Below are positions 1 through 12,519 of a stretch of DNA of 64,000 bases, piece by piece (position 1 is the stretch's first letter; the number at the start of each line of letters is the position of its first letter). The notes below the pieces were generated by a model. The model saw only the letters and a program-made list of their open reading frames with translations. It made no database searches and was not told the DNA's origin. Source of the DNA: Tetranychus cinnabarinus. Its lineage: Eukaryota; Arthropoda; Arachnida; Trombidiformes; Tetranychidae. The stretch covers positions 248,001 through 312,000 of the forward strand of contig WHVY01000005.1 of assembly GCA_022266195.1 (NCBI GenBank). Reading direction: 5' to 3'. A program made the position numbers and the translations under genes.

Positions 1-2489
1 TCTTAACAATAATAACTTGATGATGTTTATATACTTATATCTGTACTCACACTTGAAATATCTTGTAATGAATAGTGATAATGATTAATAGTCGATAGAC
101 TTTGGATCAAATTTTCATTCAAACTCAATAAAGCCAAGTCATCCAAGTCAACATCATTTTGATAAATGATTTTTAGTTTATTGAGTGATTGTCTGTTAAT
201 AAATAACGATCAATGAATCTTTTTAATCTAGAAAAATGGATTCTTTCGAGTTGCATTTCATGTTGAATTTCAACCTTCTCAATGTTCATAGTTGCACAGG
301 TTTCACAAATAATTCAATGGGAAAACGGTAGTAAAGCATGTCATCGCACAGCTAAAGAAACATGACTTCAAACGAAATGTCAACTTGTTTAGCAAATATT
401 ATAAGTGACGCATCGAAAGCAAACTTCAGTGAAATTTCAACTCGAGGACTTTATTTACTCGAACCATTTTCAATATCTTAGCGCATTCAAACATTTTTGC
501 ATGATGATTCTTTAAACAATATTTGGTATAATTTCAAGCACAATTTTCGCATATTACAGCATAATTTGAAGAGGCTCAGCTTCTCATTGCTTGAAAAATG
601 ACTGCAAATTAACATTCGATTTTATTAAAACCCACAAAGTCCATTTAAGCTTATCCAAACATTTTTCACTTTTGCTTTTCTGGTAACTTTATTATTGCTC
701 ATTAGCATCATTTGTATCACCTTCATCATCATTATCATTATTATTATCACCACCATCCCAACCTCATGTATTTCATCATGTATTCTTGTACAAGATAGTT
801 TTTGCTTTTATAAAATGTTCATCTTTTTGTTTGCATCACTTGTTTTTATTGACTCTGTTATTATGTACAAGGGTTGTAACCCACAAACTGTTACTTGTTG
901 GTTTAATAATATTCATTACTCAGCATTACCTTTTCTTTTATATTTATCTTTCTTCTTCTTCTTCATTATCATCTTGTTCATTTTCTGTTCTGTTGAAAAA
1001 AGATTATTCCTTCAGTTGAAACGGAAGTTGAGTTCTTTTCACCACTCACCAGTTAATAGTAATGTTTCCCAACGAAACAAGATAGTAAATCATGAAACAG
1101 TTAAGAGAATTAAAAACATGGAAGATAAAAGTATCCGGATTTCCTTTATAATTTAACATTTTAACTTGGTTGACTTGTACAGAGAAATGGTTTTCATTTT
1201 TTGCTCTTCATTCCAAATCAGATTTAATCTGATGAAGTAATAACATGAGCAAGGTACAAGATAAAAAATCTTGACTCGAGAAAAAAACAGAAACACTCGC
1301 AGTTATACAAAAATTTAAGAGGAAAAAAAGTGGAAAACATTTTCATCAGAATAATCAACTTACATGGAAAGAAAAGTTTTGACAGAAAAAAAGAAAGATT
1401 TAAATGAATTGGATGGAGAGCAAGTAAAAAGGTGGAAAAACCTACAGATTTCATGAAAAATTTCATGGAAATGAATCAAAATTTCCAGCTAATTGGATAA
1501 CTCTGTATTCAGTCATGTTAAGAGTATTAACTCGAGCCTTCCGTTTCCACCCACAACTTGTAAACCCTTCAAGTTGAAAGCCTGATATTGCATCTGAAAA
1601 TAATGAATTCTTTCTAATCCAAGAAATCTACAGATGATTCTGAATAATTCTGTAAAGGAAATTTTCTCGATAATGAAGTATACAGCATTAGAGTATTTGG
1701 TAAGAAGAGTTAGAAGACGAGCGAAAAAGAAAAAAAGAAAAGGAAAAAGGAAAAAAATGTTGACCGAATATGTTTAGTCTTGTGTTCGTCTCAAGATCAA
1801 CCTGTTTAACCAACAATCAAATCACCAGACTTATCATAAAGTCAAAATTGCTCTTTACCAGTCAACGAAAATCTCTTTTTTTGCTCTTTTATTCTCACCA
1901 ATTTCAACTTATCCTTTCCAAATTGAATTGACTGAATAATCTTTGACTCTAATTGGATAAAAGTCCTAAAACTCATCAGAAGGTATCAAAAATTCAGTTT
2001 ACCAACACGACTATTCAGCAAGACTAAAAGATGAACATTTGCCTTTCTTTTCCATTGACTTTTCAATCAACTTTTCCTTGCCTATTCTTGTTCACTCAAC
2101 TTGTAATCAATTTCATTTCCTTAATAGTTATGTTTCTCTTTTTATTATTATTACAGAATCTAATCTTAATAACATTGAAAGTTGACAATTTACACAGTTG
2201 AAACAATCAACAGTAAAACCTTTAATTTCCTTCCCAGTATAAATACGAGAAACAATAATAATAACAATACAAAGCAAAATATTTGACTTCATTTGCAGTT
2301 CATTTCATCACCTTTTCTTGGTTCAATTTAATTTAACCATTTGAACCAAAAAATTTCAAAATAACATTTCAATGAAATACAAAAAAAGAAGAAAAATTCT
2401 CTTAAATTGAGACAATTGTTTTCCCATGTAATAAACTTTGAAAGGTTGAATCAATTATTTGTAACTATTTTGCTTTTCTCATTTTACAG
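1..2489. other. Upstream intron/flank of the agrin-like gene, no gene seen
   Basis: A+T-rich sequence leading into the splice acceptor at 2488-2489. Open frames here are low-complexity and hydrophobic (for example 695-1156, rich in I, F and S from ATT/ATC/TTC repeats) and look like chance. A short CAT/ATT microsatellite-like patch lies at about 718-770. Since the exon at 2490 begins mid-protein, this stretch is most simply intron. Confidence 0.6.
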
Positions 2490-2633
2490 CTTGTAATTGC
2501 AATAAGTTTGGTTCTGTTCGAAGTGATTGTGAACAAACGACGGGAAAATGTGTTTGCATTCCTGGCATTAAAGGAATTAAATGTGATATTTGTCCACTTG
2601 GAACCATTCTTGGACTTCATGGATGTACTCATG
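2490..2633 (+). CDS. Agrin-like protein, laminin-EGF exon (partial gene)
   Basis: Internal exon of a secreted extracellular-matrix-type protein. A pyrimidine-rich acceptor (ttttacag) precedes 2490 and a GTCAGT donor starts at 2634. The frame begins with the last two bases of a codon and ends with the first base of the next. The 47 full codons encode one laminin-type EGF module: the pattern CNCNKFGSVRSDCEQTTGKC, then CxC and CxxC, then a closing C. This spacing fits the LamEGF modules that sit between Kazal domains in agrin. The frame joins cleanly to the exon at 8273. Upstream exons and the signal peptide must lie before the window. Alternatives are another LamEGF/Kazal protein or a laminin-like gene; the Kazal partner favours agrin. 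Confidence 0.75.
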
Positions 2634-5600
2634 GTCAGTATTTATCTTCATTTGTCTTCATTTGTCTTTCAATATCAGTTGCCAAGTTTCATTTGGAAAA
2701 CAAGTGAAAACCAGGAAAAAATATAAATGATAATTAATAAAGTAAAGAGAGAAATCGAGTTTTCTATTGTGATTTTCCGTTTCATCTCAAACAAGAATCA
2801 CAAGTTTCAAAGTTACTTTCACTTTGTCACAATAATATTAACAACTACAAATGTAAACCAAATCGATACTGATGATGATAACTCAATGATTAGGATTCAC
2901 ATCACGTTCAATTGTTCAGTTTCATTGGAGCTTTTTGCTTCTTCTGTTTTATTGCCACCGTTTCCCATGAAACAATGAAAATTGAACGAGAATCGCAAAA
3001 GTAAAGTTTACCCAGAAACAGTTTCCGCCAATCATTGAATTAGCCCAAAATGGATTGATTCAGGGCAAAGACTTCAAAGAACAGAACAACTTTTTTTGTC
3101 ATTTTTTTGCTTGGCAAGGTTCAATGAGCAAATTTGCATTCTTAATTGAAACATAATTAACTTTTGCAGGTATCATTATTAATGAAAAGTAATCCATCAA
3201 GTATTAAAGTCTAAAGGCAAGATTAAGATACTGAAAGGTCTTGATTAAGTTTGGGCCAAAATATTTGGAAACTTGATTAGTTTAATTTACCATTTACGTT
3301 TCACTTGAAAAACAACTCTTGAGGCTTTAGTTTATCCAATGATTTAAATGTTATCATGAAGGAGCATGTTGGAAACATGGGATTGAAATTCATTATTCAT
3401 ACATTTCTGTTTTGAGATTGTGTTTTAAGAAAAACATTTGAATATTGAATGTTTAGTTTCACTTTTAAAATTGAAATTGTTGCCTTTTTTGTTACCTTTA
3501 GACGAAAGATAAAATGTGTAAAGTTCAAGAGTTGAAATTCAATGAGCCAAGTTAATCTCATTTGATAGATTAGATTAGTTGAAATGGGAGAAACCAAAAG
3601 CTTTTCAGATTGAAACATTGTGTTCAATTTGTATCATTATAAATTACAAAACTACTATATTTGGTGACTTTCAACTTTTCAATTGAATTTCATTTCGTTT
3701 TTGGAAAAGCTAATTTTGTTTCTTTTTCTGTTGTGAAATGAAAATTTCAATTATTCATCTTCACTCAACTTTCAGCTTCAAATCATGGTAATAATCATCA
3801 CTTTTTCGTGTTTTGTTTTTTTTTGATTTGATGATGTTTTGACATTCATTTGGAGTAACCTGAGTAAAGACTTTACAACTCACAACTGAACCATGAAATT
3901 TAATGAAACAATCATATTTGATTCCAAATCGTGCAATATTCATGCTATTTCATGGACAATCACAATGATTTTTGATTCACACCTAAAATCTTTTCTTGTG
4001 GATGATGAAAATGACAAAACATGACGATTTCAACAAATGGGACAGATTGCTTTAAGGATAAAATGCAAGTGTAGAGGTCTTGGGTTCAAATCTTGGTGAC
4101 TTTTTGTCTTATTATGATACACCGCTATTCAGCCTAAATTACTTCACGTCCTATTTAGTATCTGAAGCACCAGAGCAGCTAGGTTACTTATATTTGAACG
4201 GTATGCTTTTGAGAATCGAAGAACAATTTTTCGAGTTTAAAAGTCATTTAAGGTCATTCGTTCATTTAACCTTTAAACGACTTCTGAAGGTTATTTTAGA
4301 GTACCCCACATTTTTTCACTCTGAAAAATGTTTGTCATGAAAAGTTTACAATCTTCTCTGAGAATTTACATAAGTTATTGCAAATCTGGCGAAAAATGAT
4401 TTAAGAACGATATCAGTATGACCACAAGATGAGTGGATTCTGAGCCACTTAGCCATATTTCTTGGCTAGCTAACTCAACGGAGTCATGCGGTTCGTAGCC
4501 CATCTTCAATCATAAATTCATTGTTAATAGTGAAACTGGTTGTATCAAAGCAACTGTGGCAAGTAAATATTTTGACTTTAATTTCTTATCAGCTTCTTCT
4601 TTCAATAATATTTCAAAAGAAATCGAAAATGTAGACTGATGTTGAGCTGAATCCCAAAATGAAAAGGCAAACCTTTTCGAAGAAAGCTTTTCAATCGCTT
4701 TGATTCAAGAGTTCGTCTTATTTTGTATAATTTGCTTGCTTTGAATTGCAAAATTTGATTCAACTAATTTGATTGTACTAGTTTCATCTGTAGCAATTTG
4801 TATTTGCTTAATCATTTTGTCAGTCTTTTCCTTGCAAACTGCTCTATGATATTGAATAAATCAAAGCACTATTCTTACCTTCATTTTCATGTCCCAATCA
4901 TGAGAATGTTCATGTTAATGTTTAAAGATATTCTCATGTTTTATTTTATCTGGTTCGTTGATTTACTCAATTCACTTTATTCTTTCTCTTTCTTTCTTCT
5001 TTTTTCCTGTGTTCCATGATTTCTCTTGCTTTTCTTGATAGTACAACATCAATGAACACTTTATCCAATGAAATTGATTTACCGTAATAGCAACATTTAT
5101 AAATGAAAAAAGGGAAGAAACGAAAGCTTAAACAGATGATTTTGATTGTAAAGAGTAAAGATGAAGAAGATGATTCAAAGATGATAAACATCGGAACAAA
5201 GAAGGTTAAGAATGAGAATAAGAAAATGAGATAAAGATGGTGATGAAGATAAATCAAAGGGATATTCTGCTTCAATTGAAGGCTCAACAGTGTTGCTGGG
5301 TCAATTTGTTTCAACAATTTTGTGATTTGCTTTTCAATTGTTCAAAAATTGTAATTTTATTTACGACCATTCAATGGATTGTTCAAGCAAGGCGAAAAAG
5401 TAAAATGCATTTTGTCTTCAATTTTTTTACTTTTACTCAAATAGAGTTGAGTAAATATTGAGATTTGTCCAATCAACCAAAACTGAAACATTTTCTTTCT
5501 TTTTTCCATTTTCTTTATTCCTTTTTTACTCCATCTTCAACCTTGAAGAATGATAATGTTCAATTGAAAGATGCATATCATGATAAACAGATTGTTCAAA

Positions 5601-8272
5601 GTAAAGCTAATAAAGGTTGTTGTTCTTGTATGTGTGTGTGAAAATGCAAATTTACAAAAAAAAGATCAAAATGTAAAACTAATCTAGTCAAGTACTTTGA
5701 GGCTCTGTTTTGTTATCAATATGCAGTTAAAATTTTACAGGGAATCATTTGACTCAAAGTTTTATTTGAACAAACTTTATTGACTTTAAACGTGAAGGTT
5801 AAAGATAGTTGATAAGACTTGTTAATCTCAATTCTAATAACTACAGTTAATTAATCATTTATGTTTGAATTAGCATTGAGCTTTTCTGTTACCTCGACTT
5901 TAATTTAGTGAATTTAATCATGTTCAGCATATAATATTGTAACTTTTTGGCTTCTGAAACGATAAATTCGCTGATTGATAATCAAAGACTAGTTGAATTA
6001 GTTCGATAATTTTAGCAAATAACTATAATTAACAACACCCAGGATCAGAACACCAATGGTAGTATTGACTAACCATTTTTGTATTCATGTAACAGTCAGG
6101 TTTAATCAGGATGGTTGTCTCTATTCAATTTTATTTCCATTTAATAGAACAGTCAAAACGTCTTTTGGAGTTCCATTAAAATTACCCATTGGTATCCCAG
6201 TCAAATAGGCAGGCAGAATCCCATAACTGGCTGATTGCTTTAACATCTCGCCCAGAAACTAAACCAAACATAGCTATCAGTGTCACTAAAAAGACATAGG
6301 ATACAATTTTAATCGATTGCATTTTTACTTTTTTATTTTTTAAAGATTAGATCAGATTCAGAATATAATATTCATTCCCTATCGCAGTTATAATTCAATC
6401 TATCCTCTTTGACACTATACTCATCAAATTATTCAACTTGCCCTCTTCAGCAGCTGCTTAATAAATAGCATAATAGTCAATGACAATGGTACAATCAATC
6501 GACATCGAAAAGATACAGATACAAAAGAGTTTTCCCCCAAATTCAGTTGTACAAAATACAGATTCTGTTGTAATAATAATTATTCAATTTCAACCAAAAT
6601 TGTCGTATTACATAGATTGAATTTGCGTCTTTTGCACCGTAAACCCATATCTTGCTAATCAATGTTACTTGAAAATATTTGAAACTCTTCATAATGAATA
6701 TAATCTGTTGAATCAGATTTTGTTTTTGATCTTTAGGCCGAATTTTGTGAGGAAAAAATCACAACTTTATTATTGTTAATTGGAAATAATGTTGAAAATA
6801 AAATTGTGCTGTTATTTCATATACAAATACTGTTGATGCAGAAAAATGGATAAAAAAGCTTTTAGCTAATAATGAAGGTTGCTGGATGGTAATGGAATTA
6901 ATTAATGTAACATTATATCTAAATTAAATTATGCAAAAATGTAATTTATCTGTTTTAACAGATCACTCAGTAGCATAAAGCAATGGATAGTACAAAGAGA
7001 TACACAATAACAATGTTCAGGGTGAAAAAATAGGTGATCCACTCTAATCAAGCTAATTCTGAATAGCGATTTACGTTTACTTTTAATCAATAAAATCTTG
7101 TTTTTTCACTTTTAACCTTGCCTGGTACAAATGGTTTAAAAGTGATTAATACATTTAACCATGTTGAGTAAAAATAAGTAGATTAAAACATGTAAGACTG
7201 AAACAGGTAAAGATTGAAGTGAGTATTATTATAAAAAATAAAATTCAAAGGCAATGGAAATGTTGATAATTAAAAAGCGCGCTTGTTTGAACTCTTTTTT
7301 ATTTGCTGCTTCATCATCATATGCCAGTTACCATATTGGTTAATATTGTTTTATGATAAAACTATCATCCTTTGGGTGAAATTGGATTTTATTTGGAATC
7401 AACTTTGATTTTCAATGTTTATTTATTGCTTAAATTAACAAGTCAAATGGGCCAGTTTTTTTCATTACAAGTGTAATTTTAGATTCTACTTTTCATCAAT
7501 TGCCATGATTATCATCAACGACAACGCCATCAGTTGCTAATGAAATTTATTGTACAAGTGTTGAAGTGTAAGAGCAAGTTTCTCTTTTCTGTACCTTTTG
7601 TTTTTTATTTTCTTGCCACTTTATTTGGTTAATTTAATTCTCAATGAATTCAATTCAATTTTAGGATGAACAACATTTGTGATTCAGGAAATTGTTTGAT
7701 TAACCCAAAGAGAGGAAAAGAGATTTTCTTTGCATCTTCACTCTGATTATTCATTTCCTTTCTTTTTTTGCCTTCTCTGTCAACCTGTTTTGGGTAAGCT
7801 TTTATTTAGACTTGTTTACTCTGTTAAACATGATTATAATCATTTTAATAATAACCAATTTTATTAACAATTTGTATTTGATTAGAAGTGTCGAGCAAAC
7901 TCTCTGAAATGCAAATTACTATTGACTTTTTCAGACAGAATAAATTTCATCGTCAGTTGTCACTTTGTTGAGTTTTGGGTTCATTTGATCAGCATCTTTT
8001 TTAAAATGAAAATTGTTTAATTGAATGTCAGGGCCTCTTTTAATCATCCAATTTAACCATATAATGTATTAATAGTTGTGAAGGATGAATTTTTTATTGC
8101 GATATTCAATCCAAGTTATGAATACTTGATACGGTGACTATGGTCAAGCTTTTTGCCTACAACTTGCACATTTGACTGGTAGATCTTGGTCTCTGATACT
8201 AGACATTATGTTTAATTATTAATTATCAATTGTGATTTGACTCTAACTTTTGTTTGCTTTTCCTCTTAACAG
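2634..8272 (+). other. 5.6-kb intron of the agrin-like gene
   Basis: Bounded by GTCAGT at 2634 and AACAG ending at 8272. It is long for this window, where other introns are 67-520 bp. It contains a minus-strand secreted-peptide ORF (6182-6322) and, near 4060-4510, short tRNA-like box sequences. Nothing else in it looks coding. Confidence 0.65.
6182..6322 (-). CDS. Small secreted-peptide family member, 46 aa, intronic
   Basis: ATG at 6322 opens a 46-codon frame ending in TAA at 6184-6182. The first 24 residues (MQSIKIVSYVFLVTLIAMFG, then LVSG) are a signal peptide clearly related to those of the peptide genes at 10583, 17571, 18240 and 45228. The mature part is only about 22 residues, with one Cys and two Trp. 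Unlike its relatives, no TATAAAA box with a CAGTTG initiator is visible upstream on the minus strand, so it may be a decayed or silent copy. It lies inside the long intron of the agrin-like gene on the opposite strand. The function is unknown. Confidence 0.55.
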   Translation of the reverse strand: MQSIKIVSYVFLVTLIAMFGLVSGRDVKAISQLWDSACLFDWDTNG

Positions 8273-8535
8273 GTTCAATTGCTTTCCCTCGTAATGGTTC
8301 TTGCCATGATATCCAATGTTTCCATGGAGCAGTTTGTGTTCAAAATGGTAACATAGCCCAATGTATCTGTGATATTAATTGTCAAAACAATTCAACTGAT
8401 GTCTCCAATTCCTCGATGGATTATTCAATCGTCTGTGGTTCTGATTCCAATACATATCAATCTGAATGCCAAATGTTAAGAGCCTCTTGTCTTCATCAAA
8501 CGGATATTGTAATTCTTCATAAAGGTCCTTGTTGA
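8273..8535 (+). CDS. Agrin-like protein, EGF/Kazal terminal exon
   Basis: Acceptor AACAG ends at 8272. The frame continues from the phase-1 donor of the LamEGF exon at 2633. It encodes a follistatin-type EGF stretch (SCHDIQCFHGAVC, then CICDINC) followed by a Kazal-like domain with the core VCGSDSNTYQSECQM and a final GPC. TGA follows the last Cys directly (8533-8535). Vertebrate agrin continues at this point into Ser/Thr, SEA and laminin-G regions. Either this arthropod protein is a short secreted LamEGF/Kazal protein, or this is an alternative 3' end. The only possible in-frame donor near the end (GTCCTT at about 8525) is weak. Confidence 0.75.
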
Positions 8536-9850
8536 ATGGCAACTGCAAGTACAGAAGGAAATGGAAAATTCAGGCAAATAATTTTTGGCTTCTGGTTTCA
8601 AAGGCAATCCATTGGTGAATCATTATTTACCTGGTTTTATATAAAAAAAGGAAAGGGGAAATTCATCAGTCTTTGTTTGTGTTGACACTTTGCTTTTCTT
8701 CCTTAATTATTCTCTCCATCAAAATCAATGGAATCAACAGAGTAAATTGTCGCTTTATATAATACTAAGTGTGTGTGACATTTCATTTCTTCTATTGTCG
8801 TTTGCTTTTCTTTTTTTACCCTGCATTACACCGAAAAACTCACCCTTAATTACAAATCAAACAATTTCTCTAATTACTGTCATCACTATCACTATCACTA
8901 TCACAATCATCATCATCTGCATCAACTTCATACAGACATCATTGCCATCATTGTTTCATCTTTGACTAATCAATTGATACTGTACATTAATTGTCCTTTC
9001 ATTAACTCATTACAGAGATCACTATAAATCTCATTTGTATTTTCTTTCTCTTCACTTTCTATTGATATTATATGATAATATGTACTTCTTTTTTGCAATG
9101 ACAATATGTTATGATATAATAATGTATTAAAAGCTTGATATTGATCATCTGTGTTATTCGTTTACTCACATTCATTTTATGTGCTATGATAATTGTTAAC
9201 ATTATTAGGATTAGGTAAATGAAACTAATGAAGGAGACAGAGGAGATGAAGCAAGTTGAGGCGGAGTGCACTAAAAAACGCAAATGGACGTAAAATGGCC
9301 ATTCCGTGGCTGCACAAATTTTAATTTGTTATTAGTTAATTTATTGGTGTTTGTTTTATTATTTATTACAGTTTTTGGTCTAAATGAGAAATTGTAAAAA
9401 ATTACTTTCGAGCTAACAAGATTAGGGACTTGTAAGATTAGGGACTTTGTAAGCTTGTATGGCAACAAAAATTGAGCCTAATAGTGTTATTACATTGTAT
9501 ATTGTGTATTTGTGTCTGTTTCTGAAAAGATCAGTTTGATTTTCGGTTAAACCTGGCGCTTGGAGTGATCGTAAGAGTTAGAGAGTTGAAACGCATTAGC
9601 CGATAAAAATTGTAGTCAAACATCAATTATTGGACACTATTTTGCCATTTATAGACAGTTCTCTTGATTCGGGCCACTAGCCATCCGGGCCCCAAAAAGT
9701 TTGAGCTTCAATATTTCGGAAGTTAGCTGAGATTTTCTTAGGTATTTAGTTTTATTATGCTATAGCCCATAATCAAATCTAATGTTTGGTCAAGAACGAT
9801 GTTTGTAGATGATGCCAATCCCGCAATATTGATACTCAAAGCTTTTATGG
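8536..9850. other. 3' flank of agrin-like gene, no gene seen
   Basis: Follows the stop of the Kazal exon and probably includes its 3'UTR. A CTATCA/ATC simple-repeat patch lies at about 8878-8925. The segment 9540-9740 has a more mixed composition (cggg and gggccc clusters) than its surroundings, as transposon relics often do, but no termini were found. Confidence 0.4.
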
Positions 9851-10195
9851 TAACTCTTATGGTAACAGAAAGCAGTTGGCTTAACTAAAGATCGAAGTTA
9901 TCCTTTGAACTGAAACAGAGTTTTATTTGACAAAAAGTGTATTTTCTGGTTAGCCATCAAAAGTCGCATCAGCTAAATGTTTTTCATGAGAAATTGTAAT
10001 CTACAGAAATCACAAAGTATTTCAAAAATTACTTTACGTTGACCATGTCCTGAAAATGTAAACGTTACCATTGAAATAAACACTCAATCGAGTAAACGAA
10101 TTTTAAATTTTAACATTGACATTAAATAATCAATTATTACTCAGATGTTTGTTTGTTCACATGACTGCTAGCTTCTGTTATCGGAGTTCGCTATA
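9851..10195 (+). pseudogene. Relic of DUF229 gene 3' end, copy A
   Basis: A 345-bp segment duplicated at 11917-12254. Its part at about 10010-10080 resembles the end of the intact DUF229 gene (15057-15140): the shared core tttacgttgaccatgtc corresponds to tttgcgttgaccatgtt, followed by a similar gaaaatgtaaa, a 'taccattg' counterpart and 'aacactcaa' in the 3' flank. No open frame survives. This is direct similarity read by eye. Confidence 0.55.
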
Positions 10196-10582
10196 AAGCC
10201 GTGAAGAAATAAATTAAAAGGCAATTTTCAAAATGGGCAAGCTGAGTTAAAATCTTCACTTCGTTTCACTACGCGTCGTTGATTATAAATTGATTAGTTT
10301 GAATAAAATAAGAATGCAAACCGATCGCATACAAAACTTTTACATTTAACGAAACATATGAAATGAAGGGAAAACAGATTTTGCCTTTTGCAATTCGGAT
10401 AAATAAAATCAACTTTATTGGATAAATTTGTATAATTTTTCAAATTCTGCAACAATGGTTTTGATTATTAATAAACAGAAGAAATTGGTTGATTTATTGG
10501 GTATTAAAACTTTTCCTCTACTGATAATACCTATAAATGTACCAAATTTCATCTTGATGCTATTCAGTAATAGCCACGAGTC

Positions 10583-10798
10583 TTACATTTTTGCCATTTT
10601 TGGCATCGTGACGCTGTCCATGCTAGGAGTTGTCATATCAAGGTATATCACAGCACCGGACGAATCACGGATAGTACCATGTTGATCTGCAGTTGCAGTC
10701 CTAAGAGCCGCAGGACTAAGAGTCTGTCCTTCAACAGACCCAAACATAACAATGATAGCTACTAAAAAGACAGAGAATACAATTTTAATCAATTGCAT
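10583..10798 (-). CDS. Small secreted peptide, 71 aa
   Basis: Single-exon gene for a short exported peptide of unknown function. ATG at 10798; residues 1-25 (MQLIKIVFSVFLVAIIVMFG, then SVEGQ) are a signal peptide nearly the same as in the genes at 17571 and 18240. The mature part is about 46 residues, without Cys, and rich in Ala, Thr and Met. It contains HGTIRDSSGAVIYLD, which parallels GGTIRDAFGNAIHPD in the 17571 peptide, so the two are true paralogues. A TATA box and initiator lie 68-106 bp upstream. A minus-strand AATAAA is at 10414-10419, giving a 3'UTR of about 170 nt. Confidence 0.75.
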   Translation of the reverse strand: MQLIKIVFSVFLVAIIVMFGSVEGQTLSPAALRTATADQHGTIRDSSGAVIYLDMTTPSMDSVTMPKMAKM

Positions 10799-10865
10799 TT
10801 TTACTTTTTTTAAACAGTTTTAAAGAATTGAGAGATCACTTAATTACTATTTAGAATTTAATCTT

Positions 10866-10904
10866 CAACTGATGTATTTTCATTTGAATTCATCTTCTTT
10901 TATA
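10866..10904 (-). promoter_or_regulatory. Core promoter of the 10583 peptide gene
   Basis: On the minus strand TATAAAA (10904-10898) is followed 34 bp later by the A of an arthropod-type initiator, ATCAGTTGAAG (around 10872-10864). The same pair at the same spacing stands before the other peptide genes. Confidence 0.7.
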
Positions 10905-11316
10905 CTACTCTTTGAAGCATTACATCACTAACTTTATAACCATTTCAGAAGTGAAGTATCGTATGATCAAACGGTCCTCTCTCAAGGTCTCATCATGGTT
11001 TAAAAACATCTAGTGTCAATAAGAGGGGGAGAAAACATTACTAATCAAACTTGTTTGTAAATTAAAACACTTTGACGCATTAACTAAAAAAGGAAGTTTT
11101 GTTTGTTTTACATTGAATTTAAATTTATTAAAAAGGTGTACAATTGACGCGAATAAGACCACAAAAAGAGAAGAAAACCATCGGATGATAAATTCATTAT
11201 AGAAGTCAATAGTGAGAGATACGGATTCTGTATTTTTCTTCAAACCTGTTTAAACACAAATTTTTCAGCAACCTAAATTTCGAGACTTGAACAAAAATAT
11301 TATGCAGGTTATGGCT
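10905..11316. other. Duplicated upstream flank of the 10583 gene
   Basis: The part at about 10955-11090 (gatcaaac...cctctctcaaggt, then gagaaaacatta, then aaaacactttgacgca) recurs upstream of the 18240 gene (about 18725-18845) and, inverted, at about 19258-19375. These are promoter-distal sequences that travelled with the peptide genes. Confidence 0.5.
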
Positions 11317-11322
11317 TCATAT

Positions 11323-11626
11323 TAGAGCTGATAGTTTTGCGAATATTTACATTCGAATCCACATTCGAATATTTTTTTTTATTCGAATACTCATTCGAAT
11401 ATCCGTCGAATATTCGCATGTGGTTAAAGTAAGAGAAAACCCGTAAAAATTTAACAAAAATTACACATAATTGAACAGAAATTGGTCAAAAAACCTGTAA
11501 AAAAATTTCAAATCCACAAAATATTCGGATACAAGTATTCGATCATCTGAAATACTCGAATAATATTCTATTCACGTTGAAAAATAATCGAATAATCGAG
11601 TATTCGAATACTCACTAACAGCTCTA
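11323..11626. mobile_element. hAT-type MITE with perfect 8-bp target duplication
   Basis: A 304-bp non-coding element. It starts TAGAGCTGATAG and its other end reads TAGAGCTGTTAG on the minus strand, fitting the hAT terminal pattern (T/C)A(A/G)NG. It is flanked by perfect 8-bp direct repeats, cttcatat, at 11315-11322 and 11627-11634, the target-site length of hAT transposases. Subterminal regions are full of ATTCGAA/TATTCG repeats. No transposase frame is present, so it is non-autonomous. Confidence 0.85.
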
Positions 11627-11916
11627 CTTCATATTGCTTTGTTAACTGTGTTTAAAGATGTTGAATATTGTTAATCATGTTAATCATTTCAAGAGACACC
11701 TGAGTTAGTCTCAAAAATTTGTTTGTGTTCATGAGAGTTTAATCTGTATGAAGAAGAAATTTTCAAATTCTTTTTTCTCCTCCGAGTTTGAGCGATGATT
11801 GTGGATTGACCTTTGTTTTTTTGCATTTTGTATGAATCAGATACCAAAGCTACACTATTCTACTATCGCATATTGAATTTTCAGAAAATTTCAACCATTT
11901 TCTTACGAGATATCGC

Positions 11917-12254
11917 TAACTCTTATGGTAACAGAAAGCAGTTGGCTTAACTAAAGATCGAAGTTATCCTTTTAACAGAGTTTTATTTCACAAAAAGTGT
12001 ATTTTCTGGTTAGTCATCAAAAGTCGTATCAACTTAATTTTTTTCATGAGAAATTGTATTCTAAAGAAATCACAAAGTATCTCAAAAAATTACTTTACGT
12101 TGACCATGTCCTGAAAATGTAAACGTTACCATTGAAATAAACACTCAATCGAGTAAACGAATTTTAAATTTTAATATTGACATTAAATAATCAATTATTA
12201 CTCAGATGTTTGTTTTTTCACATGACTGCTAGCTTCTGTTATCGGAATTTGCTA
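11917..12254 (+). pseudogene. Relic of DUF229 gene 3' end, copy B
   Basis: Nearly the same as 9851-10195 (taactcttatggtaacagaa at the start, gactgctagcttctgttatc near the end), with small indels. It holds the same degenerate match to the terminal DUF229 exon at about 12060-12135. It lies 266 bp upstream of the intact DUF229 ORF in the same orientation, so it looks like the tail of an older tandem copy. Confidence 0.55.
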
Positions 12255-12519
12255 TTAAGTTTGCCGTTAAATAAAACTTTTACTATTTAAACAGCGATAG
12301 CACGAGAAACATGTTTATGTGTTTCCTATGTTTCTGTGACTTGATGCTGAAAATATGATGTACTTATGAGAATTTTCTGCTTATTGATGCTCATATAATG
12401 AAAATTGTGAGAATAAATCGGGTAAATGAATTTCAGTATTTATTGTGCAAAACAAATTCCTGCAAATGTTTAAAGTAACCTAAAACCTAAACCTAGTTTC
12501 TACACCTTTTCAGCTTATC

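Noticed and set aside
695..1156. 153-codon hydrophobic frame
   Set aside because: Built from ATT/ATC/TTC simple repeats (runs of Ile and Phe); looks like chance in A+T-rich intronic DNA.
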